Source: Actinomycetes bacterium | GTDB lineage: Bacteria; Actinomycetota; Acidimicrobiia; Acidimicrobiales; Palsa-688 | Reading direction: 5' to 3' | Assembly (NCBI GenBank): GCA_021787035.1 | Contig: JAJYMM010000044.1 | Coordinates: 1 to 45,648, forward strand | Length of the DNA stretch: 45,648 nt | Shown here: positions 8,201 through 15,285 of the stretch, one piece after another | Position numbering within the stretch: position 1 is the first letter of the stretch | Layout of the letters: each line of letters begins with the position of its first letter | Translations under genes and position numbers: made by a program | The notes under the pieces: generated by a model | Seen by the model: only the letters and a program-made list of their open reading frames with translations | Told to the model about the DNA's origin: nothing | Database searches by the model: none

Positions 8201-9031
8201 ACGCACCTGGGCCTCGGTCATCGGGCCGAGCAGGACCTGGTCCTCGCGGAGCACGGAGAGCAGGACCGGTTCACGAGCGGCGGCTTCGTAGAAGTCCGCC
8301 CGCAGTGCGATGACGACGAAGGTCCCCTCTCCCAAATGATCCAGGGCGTCGAGGAGCGCGGCCCTCGCCTCAGGCACCACCTCGGGGCCAAGGGCCTCTT
8401 CGAACTGGTCGAGGACCAACAGCCGCCGCCCCTCACCGACGCCGACCAGTGCTTCGGCGAGGGCATCAGCGGGGTGGCGCCCAGGCGTCATCACGGCGCA
8501 ACCCCAAGGCGTGCCGTCTTGGTTGAGGGCGCCCCTGCGCACCGCCGGCACGAGCCCAGCACGTAGTAGCGACGACTTGCCCGAGCCCGACGCGCCGACC
8601 AGCGCTATCTTGTCCCGGCCGCGCTGTAGAGCACCGACGATCCTCGCGATCAGCTCCTCGGTCGCCTCCTCCCGGCCAAAAAAGAGCCCCGAGTCTGCCT
8701 CTTGGAACGGGTCGAGGCCCAGGTAGGGGGGCGGTGCTTTGGACGCCCGGGCGTCGGATGTGACCCGTGCCCTCAACAGCGCGCCCACCCAAAGGTCTTG
8801 TTCGGCTTCGCCAATGCCGCACTCAGCGAGGAGCGAGCGGTAAAGGCCAAGCTGGGCCGGCCCCGGCAAGTGCTTGCCGCTGAAATAGTCGCCCACTGTC
8901 GCAACTGGTGTCTTTGTCCTCCTCGCCAGTTCCCGCACGCTCAGCCCCTGCCTGGCGCGAAGCGCCGTCAGCTCTCGGGCTAGGTCAGCCCGTGTCTCGA
9001 CCGAGAGAGGTCCGCGTACGTCCAGGTCCAT
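5213..9031 (-). CDS. XRE-nSTAND NTPase with one membrane helix and 14 WD40 repeats
   Basis: This 1272-residue protein has four parts. Residues about 12-60 are a Cro/XRE-like HTH (LSVRELARRTKTPVATVGDY). Residues about 104-500 are an nSTAND1-type NTPase, with Walker A GASGSGKSS (146-154) and Walker B LLVLDQFEE (204-212). A single hydrophobic helix (about 528-550, GLLITVASLAVAASVLAGVA) is followed by a short Ala/Lys-rich coiled stretch. The rest holds 14 WD40 repeats, each with an FSPxG-LLA-xxxGxVxLWD pattern, enough for two seven-bladed propellers. STAND proteins act as signal-triggered NTPase switches; the propeller would be the sensor, and with one helix it probably lies outside the membrane. 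The ATG at 9031 has GAAGGTG upstream; a GTG 9 bp earlier is the alternative. The effector output is unknown. Confidence 0.85.
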   Translation of the reverse strand: MDLDVRGPLSVETRADLARELTALRARQGLSVRELARRTKTPVATVGDYFSGKHLPGPAQLGLYRSLLAECGIGEAEQDLWVGALLRARVTSDARASKAPPPYLGLDPFQEADSGLFFGREEATEELIARIVGALQRGRDKIALVGASGSGKSSLLRAGLVPAVRRGALNQDGTPWGCAVMTPGRHPADALAEALVGVGEGRRLLVLDQFEEALGPEVVPEARAALLDALDHLGEGTFVVIALRADFYEAAAREPVLLSVLREDQVLLGPMTEAQVRRAILEPAREAGVAVEEALVDLVLADLAPGRPTGFAHDVGALPLLSYSLMAAWEHAQRNRLTVADYRAVGGLRGAVSQSAEALYNELSPAERDLARRIFLRLVTVREDVPTTKRLASRQELEDLGATPGGAPAGELLGRFVTARLVTAGPATFEVSHEALLSAWPRLAAWTGEDREGLYLHRQLTEGANQWLAAGQDPSMLFRGTRLERTTEWATDAGHQTMLNRAEQQFVRACLAQADAERRAGRRGARRMKGLLITVASLAVAASVLAGVALRANAKANRAKDAAVQAKEQALSRQVAIEAQQVRASDPSLATQLALAAYRTYPTVQARSTLIDTSASEMPTRLLGPDGPDFLSFSRDGSLLAVAESSGDIVQLYTVGDASPRRVAKLPGGPAGSLDFAVALSPNGRRLAIAGTNSAITLWDLADPAHPVREALLRGFESTVYAVAFSPNGKLLAGASNDGTVRQWLLGAGTKPVADGVAKIPGAPPMKAVAYSPDGTFLAAVGGNGTLATWPAGRDGPVEIHREGTSTLETVAFSPGGKLLVTAGDDHLVRVLRVTKAGLQADGPPMAGPASYIYSVAFSPNGKLLAAGGEGVKVWRAATLAPLESFNLANPVTSLAFMPGRPELATADSSGTTRLWRLPSPATYQAPGSVEFLQYFDHGRYLAATSGGPQGDVEFWHVAGASSPAPAGSVSMPAGLGPVAGVSSVSPSGRLLAAGNAAGEVQLFDISRLGHPVPLGGPFKVATTTIEQLRFSPSGRVFGSADDLGEVRLWAVGNAGRPRSVALLGHMGGKVLGFSFSPDGNLLAAAVSTGRVWIWDVASPAHAEHLATVGGFNGYAYDTAFSPDGKTLVACSSDGTIRLWDISRPSQPRLLGKPLSGPRSYVVSVRVSPHGNFVAASGLDDTVWVWDIADRSHPRLFAALSAEQGGALAVSFSPQGRVLAGSGLDQTLHFWDYHPTQVVSLICAVAGDPITRSEWSEYLPGERYRPICRGGK

Positions 9032-9194
9032 GGCTATCACCTTCGCTTGCTAGCAGGCTTTTGGCCTGTCGGACGCTGATCGTAGACGCTGGCTGGACGC
9101 GGTGTTGGGATGATCGGCCATCGCCACCAGCGTCATCGCGACCTGGCCCTTGTCCGTTCCGCCAACGGTGACGACCGAGGACCGTCAGCCTCCA

Positions 9195-9214
9195 TTTTTC
9201 CCTTGCAGGAAAAA
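9195..9214. repeat. Inverted repeat in a divergent promoter region
   Basis: The arms TTTTTCC and GGAAAAA pair perfectly around a 6-nt loop. The site sits between the nSTAND gene (minus, start 9031) and the oxidoreductase (plus, start 9285). It could be an operator or a weak terminator; nothing else in the 253-bp gap stands out. Confidence 0.4.
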
Positions 9215-9284
9215 CCTCCCCAGGGAGAACCGCGTAGTCTAAACGAGGCGTCGACCCACGGCGCTCTGGTGGAGGTGTGACGAG

Positions 9285-9917
9285 TTGAGCAGTATTGCGA
9301 TAATAGGCACGGGCCACATGGGCCGGGCTTTGGGACATGGGTGGGCACTGGCCGGGGAGAGGGTGGTGTACGGCTCGCGCGAGCCGGGAGCTAGGAGGGA
9401 CTTGGGGTCAGTGGCACCGGGTGCGGCCGTGCGAAGCTACGGGGAGGCCTTGGCCGAGGGGGAGGTCGTGGTGATCGCCATACCATTTTCCCAGGTAGCC
9501 TCTTTCGTGCAAGAGCACCGTGACCAGCTACAGGGAAAGATAGTCGTCGATATTACTAACCCCTTTGACGATTTGAAGGACCGAAACAAGGCGGCGGCCC
9601 AGATAACTTCTGAGCTTATAGGGGGCCGAGCAAGGGTAGTGGCGGCGTTCAAGGACAATTTTGCCGGTACGCTGTACCGTGAGGACCGGAGGGATGGTGA
9701 GCGCATTCAGGTCCGCGTAGCTGGGGACGATGACGCTGCCAAGGCAGTGGTGGCTTCATTGGCAGAAAAACTCGAGGCCGACGTCCTCGACTGCGGGAGC
9801 CTGGCCAACGCCCGGTTCCTTGACGCCATGGTGAGCTTGATGGTCTTCTTGGACTCCGCTTACGCAGACGGTCACCAGCGATCTGGTTGGATCTTTGCCT
9901 CGGCGCTCTGCGAATAA
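9285..9917 (+). CDS. NADPH-dependent F420 reductase-like Rossmann protein
   Basis: The 210-residue protein is a single-domain dinucleotide-binding protein of the F420-NADP oxidoreductase/ProC-like family. The nucleotide fold starts with IAIIGTGHMGRALGHGWALA (4-23) and a VYGSREP segment (27-33) typical of NADP binding. VVIAIPF (about 64-70) and VVDITNPF (about 87-94) are hallmark family motifs. Enzymes of this type move hydride between NADPH and coenzyme F420, which fits an actinobacterium, but relatives with other roles (ferric reductase-like, STEAP-like) exist. The start is TTG at 9285 with GGAGG 9 nt upstream. It is transcribed away from the nSTAND gene and lies 101 bp before the GH3 gene. 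Confidence 0.72.
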   Translation: MSSIAIIGTGHMGRALGHGWALAGERVVYGSREPGARRDLGSVAPGAAVRSYGEALAEGEVVVIAIPFSQVASFVQEHRDQLQGKIVVDITNPFDDLKDRNKAAAQITSELIGGRARVVAAFKDNFAGTLYREDRRDGERIQVRVAGDDDAAKAVVASLAEKLEADVLDCGSLANARFLDAMVSLMVFLDSAYADGHQRSGWIFASALCE

Positions 9918-9936
9918 GCCAGGGTTGGCCCGTGCT

Positions 9937-9970
9937 AGCGCTCCATTGGATCACCGCGCCTTGGCGCTCC
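9937..9970. promoter_or_regulatory. Two AGCGCTCC-like half sites upstream of the GH3 gene
   Basis: AGCGCTCC at 9937-9944 and GGCGCTCC at 9963-9970 are 26 bp apart. They resemble half of the TGGGAGCGCTCCCA operator recognised by CebR-type LacI repressors of cellulose and cellobiose genes in other actinobacteria. Neither copy is a full palindrome. No LacI regulator lies in the window. Confidence 0.25.
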
Positions 9971-10018
9971 TAGTGTCGACCACCAGCGAGGCAAACATCG
10001 CCACATTTAGGAGAAGAC

Positions 10019-12301
10019 ATGTCGACGATCGCTACACCTGACGGTCACAACACCGGCACCGCCGCCCGGGTCGAAGAGCTGCTCTCTTCGATGAGCCTTG
10101 CCGAGAAGGCGGGACAATTGACCCAGTACTTCTACTTCGGGAACCGCAGCGCCGAGCCCGAGCCCTGGGCCGACGAGCAGTCGCGCCAGGTGGAGGATGC
10201 ACTCGGGCATGGCCGTGTTGGCTCGATGCTGTTCGTGAGTGACCCGGCAGAGGTAAACCGCTTGCAACGCCTAACGATCGAGGGGAACCGGCTCGGGATC
10301 CCTGCACTGTTTGGCTTCGATGTCGTCCACGGCCTGCGGACGATCTTCCCGGTCCCGATCGCCATGGCAGCCTCTTGGGACCTCGAGGCGGTGGAACGGG
10401 CACAAGGGGTAGCGGCACGCGAGGCGAGGGCTGTGGGGATCCACTGGACCTTCGCTCCGATGGTCGACATAGCCCGTGACCCGCGTTGGGGGCGGATCGT
10501 CGAGGGCGCAGGCGAGGACCCCTACCTCGGCGCGGCTCTGGCCGCGGCCCACGTCCGCGGGTTCCAAGGGGGCGTCCTCGGGGCGCCTGAGCGGCTCGTT
10601 GCAGGGCCAAAGCATTTCGCCGGCTACGGCGCTGCCTTGGGGGGCCGGGACTACGACGAGGCCGACCTATCCGACTCGGAGTTCTGGAACGTCTACTTGC
10701 CACCCTTCCGCTCCGCTCTCGAGGCCGGGGCCGCCAACATAATGACGGCCTACATGGACCTCAACGGGATCCCCCCAACCGGGAACCGCTGGCTGCTGGT
10801 CGAGGTCCTGCGCGAAAAGCTGGGCTTCGAGGGTTTCGTGGTGAGCGACGCCAACGCTGTACGAAACCTGGTAACACATGGGTTCGCGGCGGACCTGACC
10901 GACGCCGCGGCGCGGGCAGTGGACGCCGGCGTCGACGTGGAGATGGCGATCAGCGACCCTGCCTACGCCCACCTCGAGGAGGCGGTGGCGGGCGGGGCGG
11001 TGAGCCTGGAGGCGGTCGATGCCTGCGTACGGCGCATCTTGGCAGTCAAGCTCCGGCTCGGCCTGTTTGACCAGCCCTACGTGGATGAGGAGCACGCTCG
11101 CAGCACCCTGGCTGACCCGGCACACCGCGAGGTCGCCCGCGTCACAGCGCAGCGTTCGGCGGTCCTGCTGCGAAATGAGGGCGGTCTCCTGCCACTGGAC
11201 CCCGACGGCCTCCGTTCGGTCGCGGTCCTGGGGCCCCTCGCGGACTCCAAGCGCGACACCTTGGGGCCGTGGGCCTTCGATTTCGACCTCGCCGAGACCG
11301 TGACTGTCTTGGAAGGGGTACGCGCCAGGCTCGGCGAAAGCTCGGAGGTACACCATGCCCCTGGGGTGCGGCCAATATCCCGCCTTTTCCCCTCCATTTT
11401 CGACCAGTTCCCGGCCAACGCACCTACCCAGCCGGACAACTTCGACGACGAAGCGGAACTCACCCGGGCCGTGGATCTCGCCTCTGGCTCCGACGTTGCT
11501 GTCGTCGTGCTCGGCGAATGGCAAAATCTGATCGGCGAGCAGGCTTCACGCTCCACGCTTGGACTTCCCGGTAGGCAGCTCGAGCTGCTACAAGCTGTCG
11601 TGGCCACCGGCACCCCCGTGGTATTGCTCGTCATGAACGGCCGCCCCCTGGACCTTCGGTGGGCGGCTGAACATGTCCCCGCCATCCTTGACATTTGGTA
11701 CCCGGGGACCCAGGGCGGCCACGCGGTGGCCGACCTTATCTTTGGTGACGCGTCGCCGGGCGGGAAACTTCCGTTTTCCTGGCCCCGTAGTGTCGGGCAG
11801 ATCCCGGTCGTCTACTCCCATACGATGTCGCACGACCCTGAGAAGCAGGCCGAGCGCTACTGGGACGAGCCCAGTACCCCGCTCTTCCCGTTCGGCTTTG
11901 GGCTGAGCTACACCAGCTTCGGCTACTCCGATCTTGTGCTCGACCGCAATGAACTACCGATCGGTGAAAGCTTGACAGTCTCGGTCAAGGTCACGAACAC
12001 CGGCGACCGCCCTGGCGATGAAGTGGTCCAGCTCTACTTGCACCAGCGTTACGGCACGGCGTCGCGCCCGGTCCGCGAACTGAAGGGCTTTCGTCGTGTG
12101 CACCTGGGAGCCGGGGCATCGCGCACCGTCGACTTCACCCTCGGGCGGGCGGAGCTGGGTTATTGGAACGCAGCTGCGCACGACCACGTCCTTGACCTGA
12201 CGACATTTGACATCTGGGTAGGTGGGGATTCGACGGCCGGGATGTCCGCGTCGTTCAGTACCGTTGGCGAGAGGGCTCCACAAAAAATGACGAACGGATG
12301 A
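10019..12301 (+). CDS. bglX: Glycoside hydrolase family 3 beta-glucosidase
   Basis: The 760-residue enzyme has the three-domain GH3 layout of BglX: an N-terminal barrel (about 15-340), a C-terminal alpha/beta sandwich (about 375-600) and a fibronectin III-like domain (about 650-745). The substrate-binding KHF is at 198-200 and the catalytic nucleophile is Asp277 in FVVSDANAV. The GEDPYL motif (165-170) and DPRWGRIVEG (154-163) are family signatures. It removes terminal beta-linked glucose or a related sugar. There is no signal peptide, so it probably acts in the cytoplasm, unlike periplasmic E. coli BglX. The ATG has an AGGAGAAG site. The Gfo/Idh/MocA gene starts 8 bp downstream of its stop, so they form an operon, suggesting that the released sugar or its glycoside is oxidised. 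Confidence 0.88.
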   Translation: MSTIATPDGHNTGTAARVEELLSSMSLAEKAGQLTQYFYFGNRSAEPEPWADEQSRQVEDALGHGRVGSMLFVSDPAEVNRLQRLTIEGNRLGIPALFGFDVVHGLRTIFPVPIAMAASWDLEAVERAQGVAAREARAVGIHWTFAPMVDIARDPRWGRIVEGAGEDPYLGAALAAAHVRGFQGGVLGAPERLVAGPKHFAGYGAALGGRDYDEADLSDSEFWNVYLPPFRSALEAGAANIMTAYMDLNGIPPTGNRWLLVEVLREKLGFEGFVVSDANAVRNLVTHGFAADLTDAAARAVDAGVDVEMAISDPAYAHLEEAVAGGAVSLEAVDACVRRILAVKLRLGLFDQPYVDEEHARSTLADPAHREVARVTAQRSAVLLRNEGGLLPLDPDGLRSVAVLGPLADSKRDTLGPWAFDFDLAETVTVLEGVRARLGESSEVHHAPGVRPISRLFPSIFDQFPANAPTQPDNFDDEAELTRAVDLASGSDVAVVVLGEWQNLIGEQASRSTLGLPGRQLELLQAVVATGTPVVLLVMNGRPLDLRWAAEHVPAILDIWYPGTQGGHAVADLIFGDASPGGKLPFSWPRSVGQIPVVYSHTMSHDPEKQAERYWDEPSTPLFPFGFGLSYTSFGYSDLVLDRNELPIGESLTVSVKVTNTGDRPGDEVVQLYLHQRYGTASRPVRELKGFRRVHLGAGASRTVDFTLGRAELGYWNAAAHDHVLDLTTFDIWVGGDSTAGMSASFSTVGERAPQKMTNG

Positions 12302-12308
12302 CTGCAAC

Positions 12309-13397
12309 ATGACAACGGCAGCGACATTCGGCATCGTGGGCAGCGGCTACCGAGCGCAACTGCTCGTGAGCGTCGCCCAACGCATCCCCGAACAGCTAAC
12401 CCTGGTGGGCGCAGCCGTGCACCGGCCGGAATCCGTAGAGGAGGTCGCCAAGAACTGGAGAGTGCCCACGTACCTCTCTCCTGAGGAGCTCTTGCGCAGG
12501 ACCCGGCCCGACTTCGTGCTCACCTGCGTCCCAAGGTCGGTCAACGCTGCGATCGTCTCCACTCTTGTCGAGATGGGTGCCCACGTATTGACCGAGACAC
12601 CACCTGCGCTTGACCTAGCGGCGATGCGTTCACTTTGGAACGCCGTAGGCGCTCGCCAGCTGGTCCAAGTCGCTGAGCAGTACCATCTTTACCCCGGCCA
12701 CGTCGCCAGGCACGAAGTCGTCCGTCGCGGTCTCGTGGGGCAGCCCACCTCGGTACAGGTTTCCTCTACCCACGGCTACCACGCCGTCTCGCTCATGCGC
12801 CGGTTCCTCGGGGCTCACTTCGAGCCGGTGACCGTCTCGGCTTCTACCTTCACTTCCCCGCTAGTGGACCCCATGACCAGGAAGGGCTGGACCGACGACG
12901 AAAGCGAAAAGGAGGCCCGCACCACGCTCGCGGTACTCGACTTCGGAGGCGGCGCGTCAGGTCTCTACGACTTCACCGACAACCAGTCGCGCAACCAACT
13001 GCGCCACAGGCGCATCGTCGTGCGCGCGAGCCGAGGCGAGATCTCCGGCGACTCAGTGGTACGCCTAGCTGGTCCGAGGACGATACTGCGCTCCCCCCTT
13101 GTGCGATCCCAGCTCGGCTACGACCTCAACCTCGACGGTTACGATTCGGAGAACATCACCTTTGAGGGACGAGCCGTCTGGCAGAACAGCTTCATAGGGT
13201 CGCGCTTCATGGACGACGAGATCGCGGACGCTGCCATCATGGCTGCCACCGCTAGTTGGGCAAAAGACGAGGGTCCCGCCCCTTACCCCTTGGCCGAAGG
13301 CTGCCAGGACCACCTGGTGGCCCTGGCCATCGACGAGGCAGCCATGACGGGCACCAAGGCCGTTACCAGGATAGAAGCTTGGGGCAATGCTGAGTAG
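12309..13397 (+). CDS. Gfo/Idh/MocA-family oxidoreductase
   Basis: This 362-residue protein has the Rossmann start FGIVGSGYRAQLLV (7-20) and the usual VLTxxP region (about 71-75). Members oxidise or reduce sugars, inositols and sugar acids with NAD(P). The canonical EKP motif is here ETP (Glu96-Thr97-Pro98), so the lysine normally near the nicotinamide and substrate is missing. The second domain keeps the EQYHLYPGH segment and a GYHAVSLMRRF motif. It is 8 bp behind the GH3 gene with no strong ribosome-binding site, which suggests coupling. It may use a retained cofactor or have changed chemistry; the substrate is unknown. A stable hairpin overlaps its stop codon. Confidence 0.75.
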   Translation: MTTAATFGIVGSGYRAQLLVSVAQRIPEQLTLVGAAVHRPESVEEVAKNWRVPTYLSPEELLRRTRPDFVLTCVPRSVNAAIVSTLVEMGAHVLTETPPALDLAAMRSLWNAVGARQLVQVAEQYHLYPGHVARHEVVRRGLVGQPTSVQVSSTHGYHAVSLMRRFLGAHFEPVTVSASTFTSPLVDPMTRKGWTDDESEKEARTTLAVLDFGGGASGLYDFTDNQSRNQLRHRRIVVRASRGEISGDSVVRLAGPRTILRSPLVRSQLGYDLNLDGYDSENITFEGRAVWQNSFIGSRFMDDEIADAAIMAATASWAKDEGPAPYPLAEGCQDHLVALAIDEAAMTGTKAVTRIEAWGNAE

Positions 13398-13418
13398 CCG
13401 GACCGGCCCCCCGGCTAC
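13394..13418 (+). terminator. Hairpin at the end of the GH3-oxidoreductase operon
   Basis: Arms GTAGCCGG and CCGGCTAC form a perfect 8-bp stem with a 9-nt loop. The stop codon TAG is inside the left arm. There is no T-tract, as is common in high-GC actinobacteria, so it may act alone or as an mRNA 3' stabiliser. Confidence 0.5.
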
Positions 13419-13451
13419 AGGGCGATGCACGCTTTCCGACGAGCACCTGAG

Positions 13452-13562
13452 CTAAGCGCCGTCCGCCGAGGCGCTCCCGTCATCGTCTAGCCGGAGAGGT
13501 GCATGTCGCTCCGCAAACTCGCTTAGGTCCAGCTGGGTGGGCCGGGCGCGCCAACGGGCGCC
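13452..13562 (-). other. In-frame open extension after the nitronate monooxygenase UGA
   Basis: Directly after the TGA of the flavoprotein gene the same frame stays open for 36 more codons. It reads protein-like, including TQLDLSEFAERHAPLRLDDD, before a TAG at 13452-13454. There is no obvious ribosome-binding site or start codon inside it. It could be a former C-terminus, a readthrough tail, or chance. Confidence 0.25.
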
Positions 13563-15056
13563 TCAATCACCTTCGAGCAGGTACTCAACCACGTCGCGCG
13601 CCGTGTAAGGGCTTCTTCGCCTCATGAGCGCGGGGAGGAAGGAGAGGTCTTGACCGAGCGTCACCACGGGTGCCTCCGCGGTACCGTCATCGCGTCTCTG
13701 TCCGAGCCCAATCGTTGCGATCAGCCCGTTGCACAGGCAGAGCCTGCCCACCGTGTCTTCCAGTTGGCCGCCCTTGCGGAGGTAGTCGTTGACTGGCTCG
13801 GAAGGGCAGCGGTACCCAACGCGCCCATTGGGCTTCCGGTAGGGAGAACGCAGGTAACCGAGGTCACAGACGCGAGCACGGCCCTCGGCCACATCCTTGT
13901 CGCTCAGAGTCGTTGGGGCGTCAACCACCTTGAAAGGAAAGCCGGTAGGCGAAGCCCGCAGGTCTGCCCGGACCTGGAGGGTGCCTGCCAGCGCTCGCTC
14001 CAGCACAGCCCGGCGCAGCGCTGGGTCGAGGTTGGACTCCTCGCAGAGGGCGAATGCCGAGCCGACTTGGATACCCGCCGCACCCGAGCGCATCGCCGCC
14101 GACAGGCTCCGCGGGCTTGCATAACCGCCGGCAAGCCAGAACGGGAGCCCGAGTGCCGCCATCTTGGCGAGCTCGACTTCATCACGGGGGCCGTACGTCG
14201 GTTGCCCGGAGCTATCGACAGCCAGCGGGCCCCGTGGCTTGGCGCTGTGACCACCAGCAATGTGGCCCTCAACCACAAAACCTTCAGGTCGGGTCCGGCG
14301 CTCGCGCGCCAGGTAACCGGCCAGCATGTTAGACGACACGATCGCCATGAACTGCGGCCGGCCAAGTTGGGGACGGCTGCCGGCAACCGTCGCTGGGTCG
14401 AAAAGGAGCCTGGTCGGGGTACCGCCGGCGCCCAGCACGTCGATCGTGAGCTCTCCGGGCAAGCCTGCGGCGAAGGCGTCTATGAGAGCGGGGACTTCGG
14501 CGGGTATGCCGGCTCCCATCAGCACGTAGTCGACCCCTCCGAGCATCGCCCCGTACAGGGCGGCTGGCGTGGCCGCTTGGAGCTTTTCCATGTAGTTGAC
14601 ACCCACGGGCCCGCCGTGGCCCTGCTTGGCAAGGAACACCTCTACGAAGTTGGCCGCAACGGCCAATTCGACCCCAGGACGTCCTGGAGTGAGCGTCACC
14701 TTCGGCACCAGGCGAAAGGTGGCATTGCCTTCAATGCCACCCTCGACGTAGTAGCGCTCGATCACACGCTCGGCCACGAGAGGGAAGGGGAAGTTCTCGA
14801 GTGCCCGGCGCACATGGCCACCGGGGTCCCCTAGCTGCAGACGACGAGCCATGAGCGTGTCGAGCCCCACGCCGGAGACCACGCCAAGCTGTCCCGTCGA
14901 GGCGACCGCCCTGGCCAAGCGCCACCCCGACACGCCTACGCCCATCCCGCCTTGGATGATCGAAGGCAACCGCCCGGGCCTTCGCAACGTCCCTTCCCTG
15001 CCTGGCAAGCCAAGCTTCGCTTCTTGTGGCCCCTGCTCTGGGCGCGAGTCCGTCAA
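13563..15056 (-). CDS. Nitronate monooxygenase-family FMN protein
   Basis: The protein (497 residues as drawn) has the NMO/2-nitropropane dioxygenase barrel. IIQGGMGVGVSGWRLARAVA (33-52) is the FMN-binding start, followed by GVNYMEK, the GHIAGGHS motif and the phosphate-binding LAGGYASPRSL and GAAGIQVGSAFALCEES segments. The family oxidises nitronates or serves as an FMN dehydrogenase-like partner; the longer C-terminus with YRCPSEPVNDYLRKGG and GRLCLCNGL marks the large subgroup of about 470-500 residues. The TTG start at 15056 has no ribosome-binding site. Another TTG at 14987, behind GGAAGGG, would trim 23 residues and may be the real start. A -10-like TATACT lies 85 bp upstream. Substrate unknown. 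Confidence 0.8.
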   Translation of the reverse strand: MTDSRPEQGPQEAKLGLPGREGTLRRPGRLPSIIQGGMGVGVSGWRLARAVASTGQLGVVSGVGLDTLMARRLQLGDPGGHVRRALENFPFPLVAERVIERYYVEGGIEGNATFRLVPKVTLTPGRPGVELAVAANFVEVFLAKQGHGGPVGVNYMEKLQAATPAALYGAMLGGVDYVLMGAGIPAEVPALIDAFAAGLPGELTIDVLGAGGTPTRLLFDPATVAGSRPQLGRPQFMAIVSSNMLAGYLARERRTRPEGFVVEGHIAGGHSAKPRGPLAVDSSGQPTYGPRDEVELAKMAALGLPFWLAGGYASPRSLSAAMRSGAAGIQVGSAFALCEESNLDPALRRAVLERALAGTLQVRADLRASPTGFPFKVVDAPTTLSDKDVAEGRARVCDLGYLRSPYRKPNGRVGYRCPSEPVNDYLRKGGQLEDTVGRLCLCNGLIATIGLGQRRDDGTAEAPVVTLGQDLSFLPALMRRRSPYTARDVVEYLLEGD

Positions 15057-15140
15057 AGGAAGGCGCGCCAGAGCAAATTGGCACCCGGCGACCGCATCCC
15101 GTCGTCGCCCTGCCTCGACGGCATGAAGCTCACAGCACTA

Positions 15141-15169
15141 AGTATAGTGATCCACTTCACATATAGCGA
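15141..15169 (-). promoter_or_regulatory. Possible promoter of the nitronate monooxygenase gene
   Basis: On the minus strand TATACT (15146-15141) matches five of six -10 consensus bases. The -35 position 17 nt upstream (TCGCTA) is poor. The surrounding AT-rich segment contrasts with its GC-rich flanks and contains the small dyad AGTG-GAT-CACT, a possible operator. Confidence 0.3.
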
Positions 15170-15192
15170 GGCGATCTGCCCTGCACCAGGGG

Positions 15193-15230
15193 GCCGGGCC
15201 ACAAGGCCCCGGCTCGGACGACAAGGTCCG
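15193..15230 (-). terminator. Two adjacent hairpins downstream of the second oxidoreductase gene
   Basis: GCCGGGCC pairs with GGCCCCGGC (15193-15213, one bulge, 4-nt loop). CGGAC pairs with GTCCG (15215-15230, 6-nt loop). They lie 56-93 bp past the stop of the minus-strand oxidoreductase and before the promoter of the next minus-strand gene, a suitable place for a terminator. There is no T-tract. Confidence 0.4.
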
Positions 15231-15285
15231 GCTAGGCCCGACGGCGCCGGTTGGCCGAGTCCTTGCGGCATGGGATCAGGGCAGA

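Noticed and set aside
5213..9031. Avs-type antiphage STAND protein
   Set aside because: The WD40 and membrane-helix layout differs from known Avs proteins and no defence gene lies next to it, so I report only a sensor NTPase.
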